DNA from: Orlajensenia stereocauli
Lineage (GTDB): Bacteria > Actinomycetota > Actinomycetes > Actinomycetales > Microbacteriaceae
DNA: 64,000 nucleotides
Direction: 5' to 3' (one strand)
Assembly: GCF_039548895.1 (NCBI RefSeq)
Contig: NZ_JBCLVG010000001.1
Part shown: positions 32,926-42,665 of the stretch, piece by piece
Numbering within the stretch: the first letter of the stretch is position 1
Layout: each line of letters begins with the position of its first letter
Notes under the pieces: model-generated
Databases searched by the model: none
Told to the model about the DNA's origin: nothing
Seen by the model: the letters and a program-made list of their open reading frames with translations, nothing else
Translations under genes and position numbers: made by a program

Positions 32926-34017
32926 ATGCAGGAATTGAAGGTAATCGGAGTCGAGAACGGGGCTCTGGTCGTCGCCTCTGACGACGGCGACCGCTTCCGG
33001 ATCGTGATCGACGAGGTGATGCAGTCACGCCTGCGTCGAGCGAACCCCGAGCCGGCAGGCAGCCAGAAGCCGTCGCCACGCGAGGTTCAGGCCTACGTAC
33101 GCTCCGGCATGAGCGCCGAAGACGTCGCAGCGGTCACTGGCGCCTCGCTCGAGTACATCCAGCGGTTCGAGGGACCGGTACTCGCCGAGCGCGAGCACGT
33201 GCTCACGAGCGCGCTGAGCGTTCCTGTTCACCCCACCCAGGAACCCGATCCGGCGGATGACGACTCCAGCTTCGGTGGCGTGATGCGCCAGCGCCTCGCC
33301 TCCCTCGGCGCGTTCAATGAACGCTGGGCGAGCTGGAAGGAGCCGGCAGGCGGCTGGATCATCAAGCTCGAGTTCACGGCCGACTCCATCGATCACGACG
33401 CCCGCTGGGGATTCGAGCCGAAGAAACTGGCCCTGGCACCCCTCAACAGCGAGGCCGTCACCCTCTCGCAGCAGGGTGAACTCTCAGGTTCGCTCATCCC
33501 CCGGCTGCGCGCGGTCGACACGACCGATGCCGATCAGTCGCGCTTCGACAGTGGTGCCTTCACCTTCCGCGACCCGCTCATCGAGCAGGCCGAGGTCGAC
33601 GTCCCGGCCGAGCCGATCCCGTATGGACGCACCGGGGTCTCCAGCGCCGCCGTCACCAAAGCCGCCATCAACCGGGCCGACGACCCGCCCAAGTCGCTGA
33701 GCGAGACGGCCGACCTCCTCGAGGCGCTCCGTCGCCGTCGTGGGGAGCGCGAGACCGCGAACTTCGATGGCGATCCGACCGACGCTCCCAGCGTCGCTCC
33801 GGCCCGCTCGGGGAACGTCACCGACCAGCCCGAGCTCCCGATCCCAGCCACGATCGCTCCTCCGGCATCCGCTCCCACGGCGGCATCCGGAGCACGTCGC
33901 GACTGGGCGAACCAGACCGGCGGCGTGCCATCGGCTTCCCGTAAGAAGGGCCGCACGTCGATGCCGAGCTGGGACGAGATCGTCTTCGGCGCTCGCACCG
34001 ACGACGACCTGGCCTAG
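32926..34017 (+). CDS. sepH: Septation protein SepH
   Basis: A 363-residue actinobacterial division protein (formerly DUF3071). The N-terminal domain opens MQELKVIGVENGALVVAS and contains an HTH-like segment, EVQAYVRSGMSAEDVAAVTG, that in Streptomyces SepH binds and stimulates FtsZ assembly. The long, low-complexity C-terminal region is expected to be disordered. AGAGGG lies nine bases before the ATG. It stands as a single gene with a strong terminator. It adds to the division set (ftsZ, sepF, ftsQ) in the last kilobases of the window. Confidence 0.93.
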   Translation: MQELKVIGVENGALVVASDDGDRFRIVIDEVMQSRLRRANPEPAGSQKPSPREVQAYVRSGMSAEDVAAVTGASLEYIQRFEGPVLAEREHVLTSALSVPVHPTQEPDPADDDSSFGGVMRQRLASLGAFNERWASWKEPAGGWIIKLEFTADSIDHDARWGFEPKKLALAPLNSEAVTLSQQGELSGSLIPRLRAVDTTDADQSRFDSGAFTFRDPLIEQAEVDVPAEPIPYGRTGVSSAAVTKAAINRADDPPKSLSETADLLEALRRRRGERETANFDGDPTDAPSVAPARSGNVTDQPELPIPATIAPPASAPTAASGARRDWANQTGGVPSASRKKGRTSMPSWDEIVFGARTDDDLA

Positions 34018-34031
34018 ACCAGACCTCCCAC

Positions 34032-34062
34032 CGGCCCCGTCGCTCACGATGCGACGGGGCCG
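34032..34062 (+). terminator. Terminator of sepH
   Basis: A 12-bp perfect stem (34032-34043 with 34051-34062) and a seven-base loop are followed by TTGTCG, 15 bases past the sepH stop. Confidence 0.8.
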
Positions 34063-34084
34063 TTGTCGTGCGCCGGTGCTACAG

Positions 34085-34100
34085 TCGAACGTACGTTCGA
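34085..34100. promoter_or_regulatory. LexA (SOS) box upstream of DUF6504
   Basis: The 16-base perfect palindrome TCGAACGTACGTTCGA fits the Gram-positive and actinobacterial SOS-box consensus CGAAC-RNRY-GTTYG at every position. It overlaps a -10-like TACAGT (34080-34085) and lies 19 bases before the ATG of the DUF6504 gene. Confidence 0.82.
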
Positions 34101-34118
34101 GTGTCCGGTGGAGGCAGC

Positions 34119-34406
34119 ATGACCCAGATCGACGAGGCCGTGGCCGTGTGGACGACCGAGAGTGGAGAACCGCAGCGCATCGTCTGGCGGTCGCGTCGAT
34201 ACCGAGTGAACGACGTGCCGACCGCCCTCGTGGGGCCGTGCGACTGGTGGCAGCCACTCGCCCGCCATGAGCTCGGCTACGGCCGGGCTCCACTGCAGAT
34301 CTGCGGCTGGCGGTTCCAAGCCAGTGCCGACGACGGGGAGACCCACGTGTTCGACGTCGAGTACGACGGGCGAACGCGCTGGAACCTGGTGCGGGTCTTC
34401 GACTAG
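34119..34406 (+). CDS. DUF6504 protein, probably SOS-regulated
   Basis: A 95-residue soluble protein. ATG 34119 has GGTGGAGG five bases upstream. The sequence holds EPQRIVWRSRRYRVNDV and the tail HVFDVEYDGRTRWNLVRVFD, recognisable as the small DUF6504 family. In many actinobacteria these genes sit with the DnaE2-ImuB mutasome or directly behind LexA boxes. Here only the LexA box is present; no imuB or dnaE2 lies in the window. The function is unknown, and a role in translesion repair is an inference. The stop codon shares CTAG with the convergent membrane gene. Confidence 0.8.
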   Translation: MTQIDEAVAVWTTESGEPQRIVWRSRRYRVNDVPTALVGPCDWWQPLARHELGYGRAPLQICGWRFQASADDGETHVFDVEYDGRTRWNLVRVFD

Positions 34407-35260
34407 CTGATGCTGCGGCGGGCTTCGTCCGCCGCCGCCACGAGCTCCTCGATCAGGCGCTCCCGGCTGATACCACGACCTGCACGCAGGGTGTCGAGGC
34501 GCTCGGCCGTCACGGACGACACCGGCACGGCCGCACTGTCGGTCGAGTCTGCGGCATCCGGTGTCGCGGCTGAGCCTGCATCGTCTCGGAGGAAGACCGC
34601 CAGAACAGGAACGACGACGGTTCCGAGCACGTCGAGGATGGCGACGGTTCCGATCAGGCGCGTGAAGCCGTCGCTGCTGATGCCCCACTCGGTGGCGATC
34701 TCGAGCACGAGCAGAGCCGCGAGGAGGGCGATGAGGCCGATCGTGACCCAGAGTCCGATGCGCACCAGCGGGCGCCGGCGTCGGCCCAGGATGAGGAGCA
34801 GGTTGGCGTGAGCGGCACTCACGGCGAGGACGGCGGTGATGCCGAAGCTCTGCCAACCGAATGTGGAGCGGAACATCCAGTCGTCGGGAGCCCAGATCAT
34901 CCCGAGGCCGATCAGCAGTGCGAGGGCGCTGACCAGCAGCCCCGCAGCGGCGATCCATCGGTACGCCCCGGCGACGACGGCCAGATGGCAGAGCGCGAGC
35001 ACGCTGAACGTGCCGACGAGCGACGTCGTGCCCAGGATGCGCCACTGCACATCGCCGAGACTCCCGAGGAGCAGGGCGAGGATGCCGACGAGGGCGGTGA
35101 TCGAGAACGACGCCACGATGACGATCACGGCGATGCGCCGCCACCGGCTGACGGCGGCGGAACCGGATGCCGAGCCGCCAGAGGCCGAGCTCGCCGCGGA
35201 AGTCGTGGCGGAGGTCGTGCGGCCGTCGGTTGTCGGCTCAGGGGCGGTCTGGCTCATCAT
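34403..35260 (-). CDS. Uncharacterised membrane protein with 6-7 helices
   Basis: A 285-residue protein. It has a Ser/Thr/Ala-rich N-terminus of about 38 residues, six or seven hydrophobic helices between 42 and 225, and a polar C-terminal helix ending in EELVAAADEARRSIS. I do not recognise the family. Its start overlaps the last 23 bases of the broken benE gene and it may have been co-transcribed with it. The stop shares four bases with the convergent DUF6504 gene. Nothing in the sequence suggests a substrate. Confidence 0.65.
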   Translation of the reverse strand: MMSQTAPEPTTDGRTTSATTSAASSASGGSASGSAAVSRWRRIAVIVIVASFSITALVGILALLLGSLGDVQWRILGTTSLVGTFSVLALCHLAVVAGAYRWIAAAGLLVSALALLIGLGMIWAPDDWMFRSTFGWQSFGITAVLAVSAAHANLLLILGRRRRPLVRIGLWVTIGLIALLAALLVLEIATEWGISSDGFTRLIGTVAILDVLGTVVVPVLAVFLRDDAGSAATPDAADSTDSAAVPVSSVTAERLDTLRAGRGISRERLIEELVAAADEARRSIS

Positions 35261-36536
35261 GGATCTCCTCGTCGAGGCGTGCCTGCGCCGGCACGTCGGG
35301 TACTGAGTCTGCTGGGTGCGCTCCCCCGGCCGTATCCGGGCTGACCCGCTTCCACGGTGACAGCCACGCCATCAGCACCCCGCCGACGATGAGGCCCCAG
35401 AACGCGGAACCGATTCCGATGATCGAGATGCCGGATGCCGTGACGAGGAAGGTCGCGATGCCGGTGATGCGGTGCTGAGGCGCCTCGAGCGCCCCGCTGA
35501 TGGCCGTGACGAAGGCACCGAGGAGCGCGAGGCCCGCCACGGCGGTGATGATGATCGGCGGAGCTGCTGCGACGACGGCCGCCGCGAGCCCGGCGCACAG
35601 GCCGAGCACGAGGTACACCACGCCGGAGGTGAAGGTGGCGATCCAGCGCTTCGACCTGTCGGGGTGCGACTCGGGCGACGCCATGAGGGCCGCTGTGATC
35701 GCTGCGAGGTTGACCGCGTGGCCACCGAACAGCGCGGCGCCGATCGTGCCGAGACCGCTGCTCACCAGGACCGGGCGGGGAGCCGGCGTGTAGCCGAACG
35801 TCGACATGACGGCGAACCCCGGAACGTTCTGCCCGGCCATCGTCACGATGAACAGTGGCAGCCCGAGGCTGACGATGACGAGGGGATCGAAGACCGGCAT
35901 CACGAACTCGAGGTGCGGGGCCGCCGATGCGCTGGCGAAGACGCCGGGGCCAGCCGCGATGCCGATGCCGATCACTGCCACGAGCATGGCCGCCGGCACG
36001 GCCCAGCGTGGTGCGAGCCTGGCCAACAGCAGCCAGACGAGCACCATGGGGATCGCGATGGCGGGTTCGGTGACGGATGCCGTGACGGGGGCGAGGCAGA
36101 TGGGGAACAGGATGCCGGCGAGCATGGCGCTGGCGATGGGCTTGGGAATGCTGGTGATCGCCCGACCGAGTGCCGGCCACAATCCGGCCAGCACGATGAG
36201 CACACCGCACACGAGGAACGCGCCGACGGCTGCCGCGAACTCCCCCGTCACGGCACCGGCGGCGATGAGGAGTGCCGCTCCCGGCGTCGACTACGCGAAC
36301 GAGATCGGGATGCGCATCACGAGCGGCAGCACGATGCAGGTGATGCCCGTGGCCAGACACAGGGCGAAGAGCCCCGACGAGGCCTGCCCGTCCGTGGCCC
36401 CGACGGCTCCGAGGCCCGCGATGACCAGGGCGAAGGAACTGGCGAACCCGGTGATCGCGGCGATGACGCCGGCGAGGACAGTGTGGAAGAGGCCTCCCCC
36501 GTCTCTCCTCGGACGCGCGAGGCGTTCCGGGTTCAC
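35238..36536 (-). pseudogene. benE: benE: benzoate/H+ symporter gene interrupted by an in-frame TAG
   Basis: The reading frame starts at GTG 36536 and runs 81 codons to RIPISFA, meets TAG at 36291-36293, and continues in the same frame as STPGAALLIAAGAVTGEFAA to 35238. BenE proteins read SFAWSTPGAALL here, so one TGG (Trp) has become TAG. Total length without the stop is about 432 residues, a normal 12-helix BenE-type transporter of benzoate or similar aromatic acids. No other damage is visible, so the lesion is recent, a sequencing error or a recoded codon. It follows clpX by eight bases and overlaps the membrane gene after it. Confidence 0.85.
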
Positions 36537-36544
36537 GGTGCCGG

Positions 36545-37819
<1,275 letters not shown>

Positions 37820-37939
37820 CAGTGCCCCCTTCAGTGCAACTGGAACCGAGCCTAACCTGTGCCACGGACAATTGCGGGAAGCATGCCGCCATTGCAGGGC
37901 CGCGCGTCGTTCGCCCTGCGCGAATCACGCGATGAATGC

Positions 37940-37988
37940 GAGAACGGCGGATGCCGACCGGCGTCGAGCCGGGGCATCCGCCGTTCTC
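37940..37988. repeat. Long hairpin between clpP2 and clpX
   Basis: A 16-bp perfect stem (37940-37955 with 37973-37988) is extended inward by CCGGC/GCCGG. It is not followed by a T-run on either strand. It may attenuate clpX relative to clpP2, or stabilise the clpP mRNA end. Confidence 0.75.
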
Positions 37989-38003
37989 AGGCGTGCAGTG
38001 TTC

Positions 38004-38687
38004 TTACTTGGCGATGGCCGCGAGACCCTTGCGGGAGGTCAGAACCTGGTCGATCAGGCCGTACTCGAGGGCGTCTGCCGCCGACAGGATCTTGTCGCGA
38101 TCGATGTCCTTGTTGACCTGCTCCTGCGTGCGGTTGGAGTGCTTGGCCAGCGTCTCCTCGAGCCAGACGCGCATGCGGAGGATCTCCTGCGCCTGGATCT
38201 CGATGTCGGACGCCTGCCCCTGGCCGGCCTGGCCGACGGCCGGCTGGTGGATGAGGATGCGGGCGTTCGGCAGGGCGAGCCGCTTGCCGGGGGTTCCGGC
38301 GGCCGACAGCACGGCAGCAGCGGACGCTGCCTGGCCGAGCACGACGGTCTGGATCTGCGGACGGATGTACTGCATGGTGTCGTAGATCGCCGTCATGGCC
38401 GTGAACGAGCCACCGGGCGAGTTGATGTACATCATGATGTCGCGGTCGGGGTCCATGCTCTCGAGCACGAGCAGCTGCGCCATGATGTCGTCGGCCGACG
38501 CGTCGTCGACCTGCACGCCGAGGAAGATCACGCGGTCCTCGAAGAGCTTGGCGTAGGGGTCCTGGCGCTTGTAGCCGTAGGCCGTGCGCTCCTCGAACGT
38601 GGGCAGGATGTAGCGCGAGGACGGCTGGTGCAGCGCGCTGCCGCCCATCGAGCTCGTTGCGGATCCACCGAAGCTGGGGATGGTCAT
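38004..38687 (-). CDS. clpP2: ATP-dependent Clp protease proteolytic subunit 2
   Basis: A 227-residue serine protease subunit. The catalytic triad is Ser122 in GQAASAAAVL, His147 in ARILIHQPA and a downstream Asp. The 30-residue N-terminal extension before RYILPTFEERTAYGYK is longer than in ClpP1, as typical for actinobacterial ClpP2. It forms a mixed 14-mer with ClpP1 that docks ClpX. It lies 28 bases after clpP1 in the same operon. Confidence 0.97.
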   Translation of the reverse strand: MTIPSFGGSATSSMGGSALHQPSSRYILPTFEERTAYGYKRQDPYAKLFEDRVIFLGVQVDDASADDIMAQLLVLESMDPDRDIMMYINSPGGSFTAMTAIYDTMQYIRPQIQTVVLGQAASAAAVLSAAGTPGKRLALPNARILIHQPAVGQAGQGQASDIEIQAQEILRMRVWLEETLAKHSNRTQEQVNKDIDRDKILSAADALEYGLIDQVLTSRKGLAAIAK

Positions 38688-38715
38688 GTCTAGGTCCTTG
38701 TCTCTCTTCGGTGCT

Positions 38716-39303
38716 CTACTGGGCGTCCGTGCCGCCGCCGCCGAACACGTCGAGCGCCGATTCGCGGATGTGGTCCACGAAGCCGTACTCGAGTGCCTGC
38801 TGGGCGTTGAACCAGCGGTCGCGGTCGCCGTCCTCGTTGACCTGCTCGACGGTCTTGCCGGTCTGGGCCGCAGTGATCTCGGCGAGGCGCCGCTTCATGT
38901 CGAGGATGAGCTGAGCCTGGGTCTGGATGTCGCTCGACGTTCCACCGAAGCCACCGTGCGGCTGGTGGAGCAGCACGCGGGCGTTCGGGGTGATGTAGCG
39001 CTTGCCCTTGGTGCCGGCGGTGAGGAGGAGCTGGCCCATCGAGGCCGCCATTCCGATGCCGACGGTGACGATGTCGTTGGGAACGAACTGCATGGTGTCG
39101 TAGATCGCCATGCCGGCCGTGATCGAGCCGCCGGGAGAGTTGATGTAGAGGTAGATGTCCCGCTTCGAGTCCTCGGCGGCGAGGAGCAGAAGCTTCGCCG
39201 CGATCTCGTTGGCGTTCTCGTCGCGCACCTCGGAACCGAGCCAGATGATGCGGTCCTTCAGCAGGCGGTCAAAAACACTGGGTCCCAGTGTCGGTTCGGC
39301 CAT
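38716..39303 (-). CDS. clpP1: ATP-dependent Clp protease proteolytic subunit 1
   Basis: A 195-residue subunit. The catalytic residues are Ser88 in GMAASMGQLLL and His113 in NARVLLHQPHGG, with the DRxIWLGSEV start typical of ClpP1. In actinobacteria ClpP1 and ClpP2 assemble into one active tetradecamer that is often essential. AAGGAG lies upstream of the ATG at 39303. I looked for a ClgR-type box in the 88-base region upstream and found none. Confidence 0.97.
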   Translation of the reverse strand: MAEPTLGPSVFDRLLKDRIIWLGSEVRDENANEIAAKLLLLAAEDSKRDIYLYINSPGGSITAGMAIYDTMQFVPNDIVTVGIGMAASMGQLLLTAGTKGKRYITPNARVLLHQPHGGFGGTSSDIQTQAQLILDMKRRLAEITAAQTGKTVEQVNEDGDRDRWFNAQQALEYGFVDHIRESALDVFGGGGTDAQ

Positions 39304-39391
39304 TGTGTCGCTCCTTCAGTTATCGCGTAAGACGAATCTAACCGAGCGGATCACCGGAACCGGGCCATGTTCGCCGTGAGCAGAGTCGGTG

Positions 39392-39895
39392 TCAGAGTGC
39401 CAACTCCGCCGCGTAGGCGTGCACCGAGCGCGTGTAGAGCTGAAGGTGCGGTGCGAGTGCGCTGAGAGCCACGGATGCCGCCCTCTCGGCGTCTCCGCGC
39501 GTCACGAGCGCCAGCGCCAGGAACGCCGCGGCCGCGTCGTCGAGCGGCGACTCCGGATGCTGGACGCGCTCGGCCTCGAGCATCCGGATGCTCTCCTCGA
39601 CCTCGCCGAGATTGCGGAGGGTGCTCGCAAGCTGGATGACGGCCTGCGGACGGTGCACCTCGTCCAAGCCGCCTCCTGCGAGGGCCTCGCGGTAGAGCGG
39701 AGCCGCCTCGGACTCGAGGCCGGCCGAGTCGCGGGCTCCGGCCCTCTCGAACAGTGCACGGGCGTCGTCAGCACCCCGCTCGGCTGCGAGGGCGTCGATG
39801 CGCTCGATGACGGCGTCGTCACCGAGCTCGTCAGCTGCGGCCCAGACGGCCTCCACGCGGGCGTTCCAGTCGTCGGACGGCGTGGGATGCTGCAT
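39392..39895 (-). CDS. TPR-type helical protein
   Basis: A 167-residue soluble protein made of helical repeats. Segments such as AAPLYREALAGGGLDEVHRP and AVIQLASTLRNLGEVEESIR read as tetratricopeptide repeats of the TPR_5 type, used for protein binding. It sits between tig and clpP1 on the same strand, so it is surrounded by protein quality-control genes. The start is ATG 39895. The partner is unknown; a role with Clp or trigger factor would be inference from position. Confidence 0.78.
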   Translation of the reverse strand: MQHPTPSDDWNARVEAVWAAADELGDDAVIERIDALAAERGADDARALFERAGARDSAGLESEAAPLYREALAGGGLDEVHRPQAVIQLASTLRNLGEVEESIRMLEAERVQHPESPLDDAAAAFLALALVTRGDAERAASVALSALAPHLQLYTRSVHAYAAELAL

Positions 39896-39914
39896 CCGTT
39901 CTCCCTCGGATACG

Positions 39915-39953
39915 CGAGAGGGCCGACCGCATGAGATGCGATCGACCCTCTCG
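39915..39953 (-). terminator. Terminator of tig
   Basis: On the minus strand a GAGAGGGTCGATCGCAT stem pairs with ATGCGGTCGGCCCTCTC (two G-T wobbles) around a CTC loop. It starts 15 bases after the trigger factor stop. There is no clear T-run. Confidence 0.65.
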
Positions 39954-39967
39954 AGATGAACTGCTGA

Positions 39968-41401
39968 CTACTCGGCGTCGGACTTCGAAGCTGCCTTCTT
40001 CTTGGCGGGAGCCTTCTTCTTCGGCTTCTCCTCCGCCTCGATGACGGCGTCGGCGGCCTCGGCCTCCTCGACGACCTCTTCAGCCTCGGCGACGACCTCG
40101 GCCTCAGCCTCGTCCTCGTCCTCCTCGGTGACGACGAAGTCGGACAGGTCGACGGCTGCACCGTTGGAGTCGGTGACGACGGCCTTGCCGAGCACGAGGG
40201 CGAGGGCCTTGTTGCGGGCGACCTCTCCGACCATGGCGGGGATCTGACCGTTGCTGCTCAGTGCCTGGACGAACTCGTTCGGGTCCATGCCGTACTGGGC
40301 CGCACCCTGGATGAGGTACTGCGAGAGCTCGTCCTGGCTGACCTTGACCTCTTCGGCCTCGGCGATGGCGTCGAGCAGGATCTGCGTACGGAAGGTCTTC
40401 TCGCTGGAGATGGCGACCTCTGCACGGTGCTCGTCGTCCTCGAGGCGGTTCTCGTTCTCGAGGTGACGGTGAACCTCGTCCTCGATGAGTCCGGCGGGAA
40501 CCGGAACCTCGACGAGCTCGGTGAGCTTCTCGATGAGGAGGTCGCGCGCCTGGCCGCCCTGCTCGAAGGTCTTGGAACGGCCGGCCTGCTCGGCGAGGCT
40601 GGCCTTGAGCTCGTCGAGGGTGTCGAACTCGCTGGCGATCTGGGCGAAGTCGTCGTCGGCCTCGGGGAGCTCGCGCTCCTTGACGGCGATGACGGTGACA
40701 GCGATCTCAGCGGTCTCGCCCTCGTGGTCGCCACCGAGCAGCTTCGACTCGAAGGTCGTGGCCTCGCCGGCGGTGAGGGAGTCGAGGGCCTCGTCGATGC
40801 CCTCGATGAGGTCACCGGAGCCGAGCTCGTACGAGATGCCGCTGGCGGTGTCGACCTCGGCACCGTCGATGGTGGCGATCAGGTCGATGGTGACGAAGTC
40901 GCCGCTCTTGGCGGGACGGTCGACCGTGCTCAGGGTGCCGAAGCGGCTGCGCAGGGTGTCGAGCTCCTTCTGGATCTCCTCGTCGCCGACCTCGACGGCG
41001 TCGACGGTGAGTGCGATGCCGTTGTAGTCGGGGAGGTCGATCTCGGGACGCACATCGACCTCGATGTGCACGAGCAGGTCGCCCGAGAAGTCCTTGTCGC
41101 TGGGCCACTCGACGATGTCGGCCGACGGGCGTCCGAGGGTGCGGAGGTCGTGCTCGGCGACGGCGGCGCGGAAGAAGCCGTCGAGGCCCTCGTTGACCGC
41201 GTGCTCGAGAACGGCGAGCTTGCCCACGCGCTGGTCGATGATCGGGGGCGGAACCTTGCCCTTGCGGAAGCCGGGGATGTTGATCTCCTCGGCGATATGG
41301 CTGTACGCGTGGGTGATGCTGGGCTTCAGCTCCTCGGGCGTCACCGAGATGGTGAGCTTCGCGCGAGTCGGGCTGAGCTTCTCAACCGAGGTGTTCGGCA
41401 T
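39968..41401 (-). CDS. tig: Trigger factor
   Basis: A 477-residue ribosome-bound chaperone and prolyl isomerase. The ribosome-docking loop is INIPGFRKGKVPPPIID near residue 45. The FKBP-like domain lies at about 150-240 and the helical C-terminal chaperone domain follows. The tail after 435 is unusually Glu/Ala-rich and ends in a Lys/Ala-rich stretch, KKKAPAKKKAASKSDAE, a common actinobacterial extension. ATG 41401 has AGGAGAT eight bases upstream. tRNA-Pro lies 45 bases upstream on the same strand. Confidence 0.97.
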   Translation of the reverse strand: MPNTSVEKLSPTRAKLTISVTPEELKPSITHAYSHIAEEINIPGFRKGKVPPPIIDQRVGKLAVLEHAVNEGLDGFFRAAVAEHDLRTLGRPSADIVEWPSDKDFSGDLLVHIEVDVRPEIDLPDYNGIALTVDAVEVGDEEIQKELDTLRSRFGTLSTVDRPAKSGDFVTIDLIATIDGAEVDTASGISYELGSGDLIEGIDEALDSLTAGEATTFESKLLGGDHEGETAEIAVTVIAVKERELPEADDDFAQIASEFDTLDELKASLAEQAGRSKTFEQGGQARDLLIEKLTELVEVPVPAGLIEDEVHRHLENENRLEDDEHRAEVAISSEKTFRTQILLDAIAEAEEVKVSQDELSQYLIQGAAQYGMDPNEFVQALSSNGQIPAMVGEVARNKALALVLGKAVVTDSNGAAVDLSDFVVTEEDEDEAEAEVVAEAEEVVEEAEAADAVIEAEEKPKKKAPAKKKAASKSDAE

Positions 41402-41445
41402 GGGGGAAGATCTCCTGTAGATGAGGGGGTGTGTCGATGCGGTGG

Positions 41446-41519
41446 TCGGGGCGACAGGATTCGAACCTGCGACCTCCCGGTCCCAAACCGGGCGCTCTAC
41501 CAAGCTGAGCTACGCCCCG
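41446..41519 (-). tRNA. tRNA-Pro(TGG)
   Basis: A 74-base cloverleaf. The acceptor CGGGGCG pairs with CGCCCCG, with discriminator A. The anticodon stem CCCGG/CCGGG has loop TTTGGGA, giving TGG. CCA is not encoded. It lies between its promoter and tig. Confidence 0.97.
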
Positions 41520-41572
41520 AGTCATCCGCTCAACTCGTTCTCGATCCAACGCGAGGCGCGCGCCAAGGCACG

Positions 41573-41600
41573 CGAATAGCGGGGAACCTCGGAAAGTCTA
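41573..41600 (-). promoter_or_regulatory. Candidate promoter of tRNA-Pro
   Basis: On the minus strand TAGACT (41600-41595), a 16-base spacer and TATTCG (41578-41573) resemble a sigma-70 promoter. It lies about 54 bases upstream of the tRNA 5' end. Confidence 0.35.
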
Positions 41601-41743
41601 CTGCACGGCATCCGTGCGTTCCGTCAGAGCGACGGCTCGGCATCTCGTTCGACGTGCGGCTCGACTCCCGGCTCGACGTCGACGTGGACGGAGCACCCTC
41701 GAGTCTGTATTACGATGGTCGAGTTGCCTTTTCACGAGGCCAC

Positions 41744-41814
41744 GGGGATGTAGCTCAATGGTAGAGCCTCAGTCTTCCAAACTGATCACGCGGGTTCGAT
41801 TCCCGTCATCCCCT
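41744..41814 (+). tRNA. tRNA-Gly(TCC)
   Basis: A 71-base cloverleaf. The acceptor GGGGATG pairs with CATCCCC, with discriminator T. The anticodon stem CAGTC/GACTG-like arm encloses TTCCAAA, giving TCC. The T arm is GGGTTCGATTCCC. A terminator hairpin follows nine bases later. Confidence 0.97.
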
Positions 41815-41822
41815 CCAGTACG

Positions 41823-41853
41823 AGGCCCGGACACTCATCGAGTGGCCGGGCCT
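41823..41853 (+). terminator. Terminator of tRNA-Gly(TCC)
   Basis: The AGGCCCGG/CCGGGCCT stem, a one-base mismatch, an inner CACTC/GAGTG stem and an ATC-type loop are followed by TCGTCGTT. Confidence 0.75.
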
Positions 41854-41951
41854 TCGTCGTTCCCGGCGCGCCGCCGCACGACCGCGCAACCGCGGCCGAC
41901 GCGGCGCCCGATGCCCCTGGCTCTGGCGGTCGCACGCATCACGGGAGCACA

Positions 41952-42665
41952 ATGTGTCCCATGACGGATGCGGCATCGCCGACCTCCGCGGAGCCGCAGC
42001 CGGTTCCGCCCTCGGTCCGAGCGCAGATCCTCGCCACCGAGCACTGGGGCCTCCTCGCGTCGCGCAGCACCTCGCAGGCCGAGGTGCTCACGCGCATCGC
42101 GATCTTCCTCACCCTCGTCTCCGCAGCGCTCGTGAGCGTGAGTCTGCTCGGACAGGCGACGGAGTACGGCGGACCCTTCGCCCCGTCAGCGCTGGGCATC
42201 CTCGGTCTGCTGTATGTGATCGGCATCCTGACCCAGATCCGCGTGATCAACGTCGCCGACGAGGACATGATGTTCGTGATTGCGATGAATCGGCTGCGAG
42301 CCGCATATGTCGATATCGACCCCGGGGTGGAGCGGTACTTCTTCGCATCGGCACACGACGACGAAGCCGGGATGATGAGGACCTATTCATTCCTCCGCCC
42401 GCGTGGCTCCACTCAGGTCGCCGGGAGTTCGATGGTGTTCATCATCGTCGTGAACTCGGCGGTGCTCGGTCTGTTCGTGGGCGGCCTGCTGGCCGCTCTC
42501 ACCGGCCTGTACCCCCTGGCGATCATCCTCGGCGCCGTGCTGACAGTGCTCTCGGTCCTGACCTGGTTGGTACTCGGGTTTCGCGGCTACAGGCGCTCGC
42601 TCGCCTCGTTCGTGCCTGTCAGTCCCACGCCGCCGCACGGGCCGACCGACAGGAGTCACCGGTGA
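41952..42665 (+). CDS. Uncharacterised membrane protein with four helices
   Basis: A 237-residue protein. ATG 41952 has GGGAG five bases upstream; ATG 41961 is an alternative. It has two helices at about 50-90, a cytoplasmic segment with EDMMFVIAMNRLRAAYVDID, then two helices at about 155-205, and a basic C-terminus. I recognise this only as a widespread actinobacterial hypothetical family. Its stop overlaps the GTG of the alpha/beta hydrolase gene by four bases, so the two are translated together. Confidence 0.72.
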   Translation: MCPMTDAASPTSAEPQPVPPSVRAQILATEHWGLLASRSTSQAEVLTRIAIFLTLVSAALVSVSLLGQATEYGGPFAPSALGILGLLYVIGILTQIRVINVADEDMMFVIAMNRLRAAYVDIDPGVERYFFASAHDDEAGMMRTYSFLRPRGSTQVAGSSMVFIIVVNSAVLGLFVGGLLAALTGLYPLAIILGAVLTVLSVLTWLVLGFRGYRRSLASFVPVSPTPPHGPTDRSHR

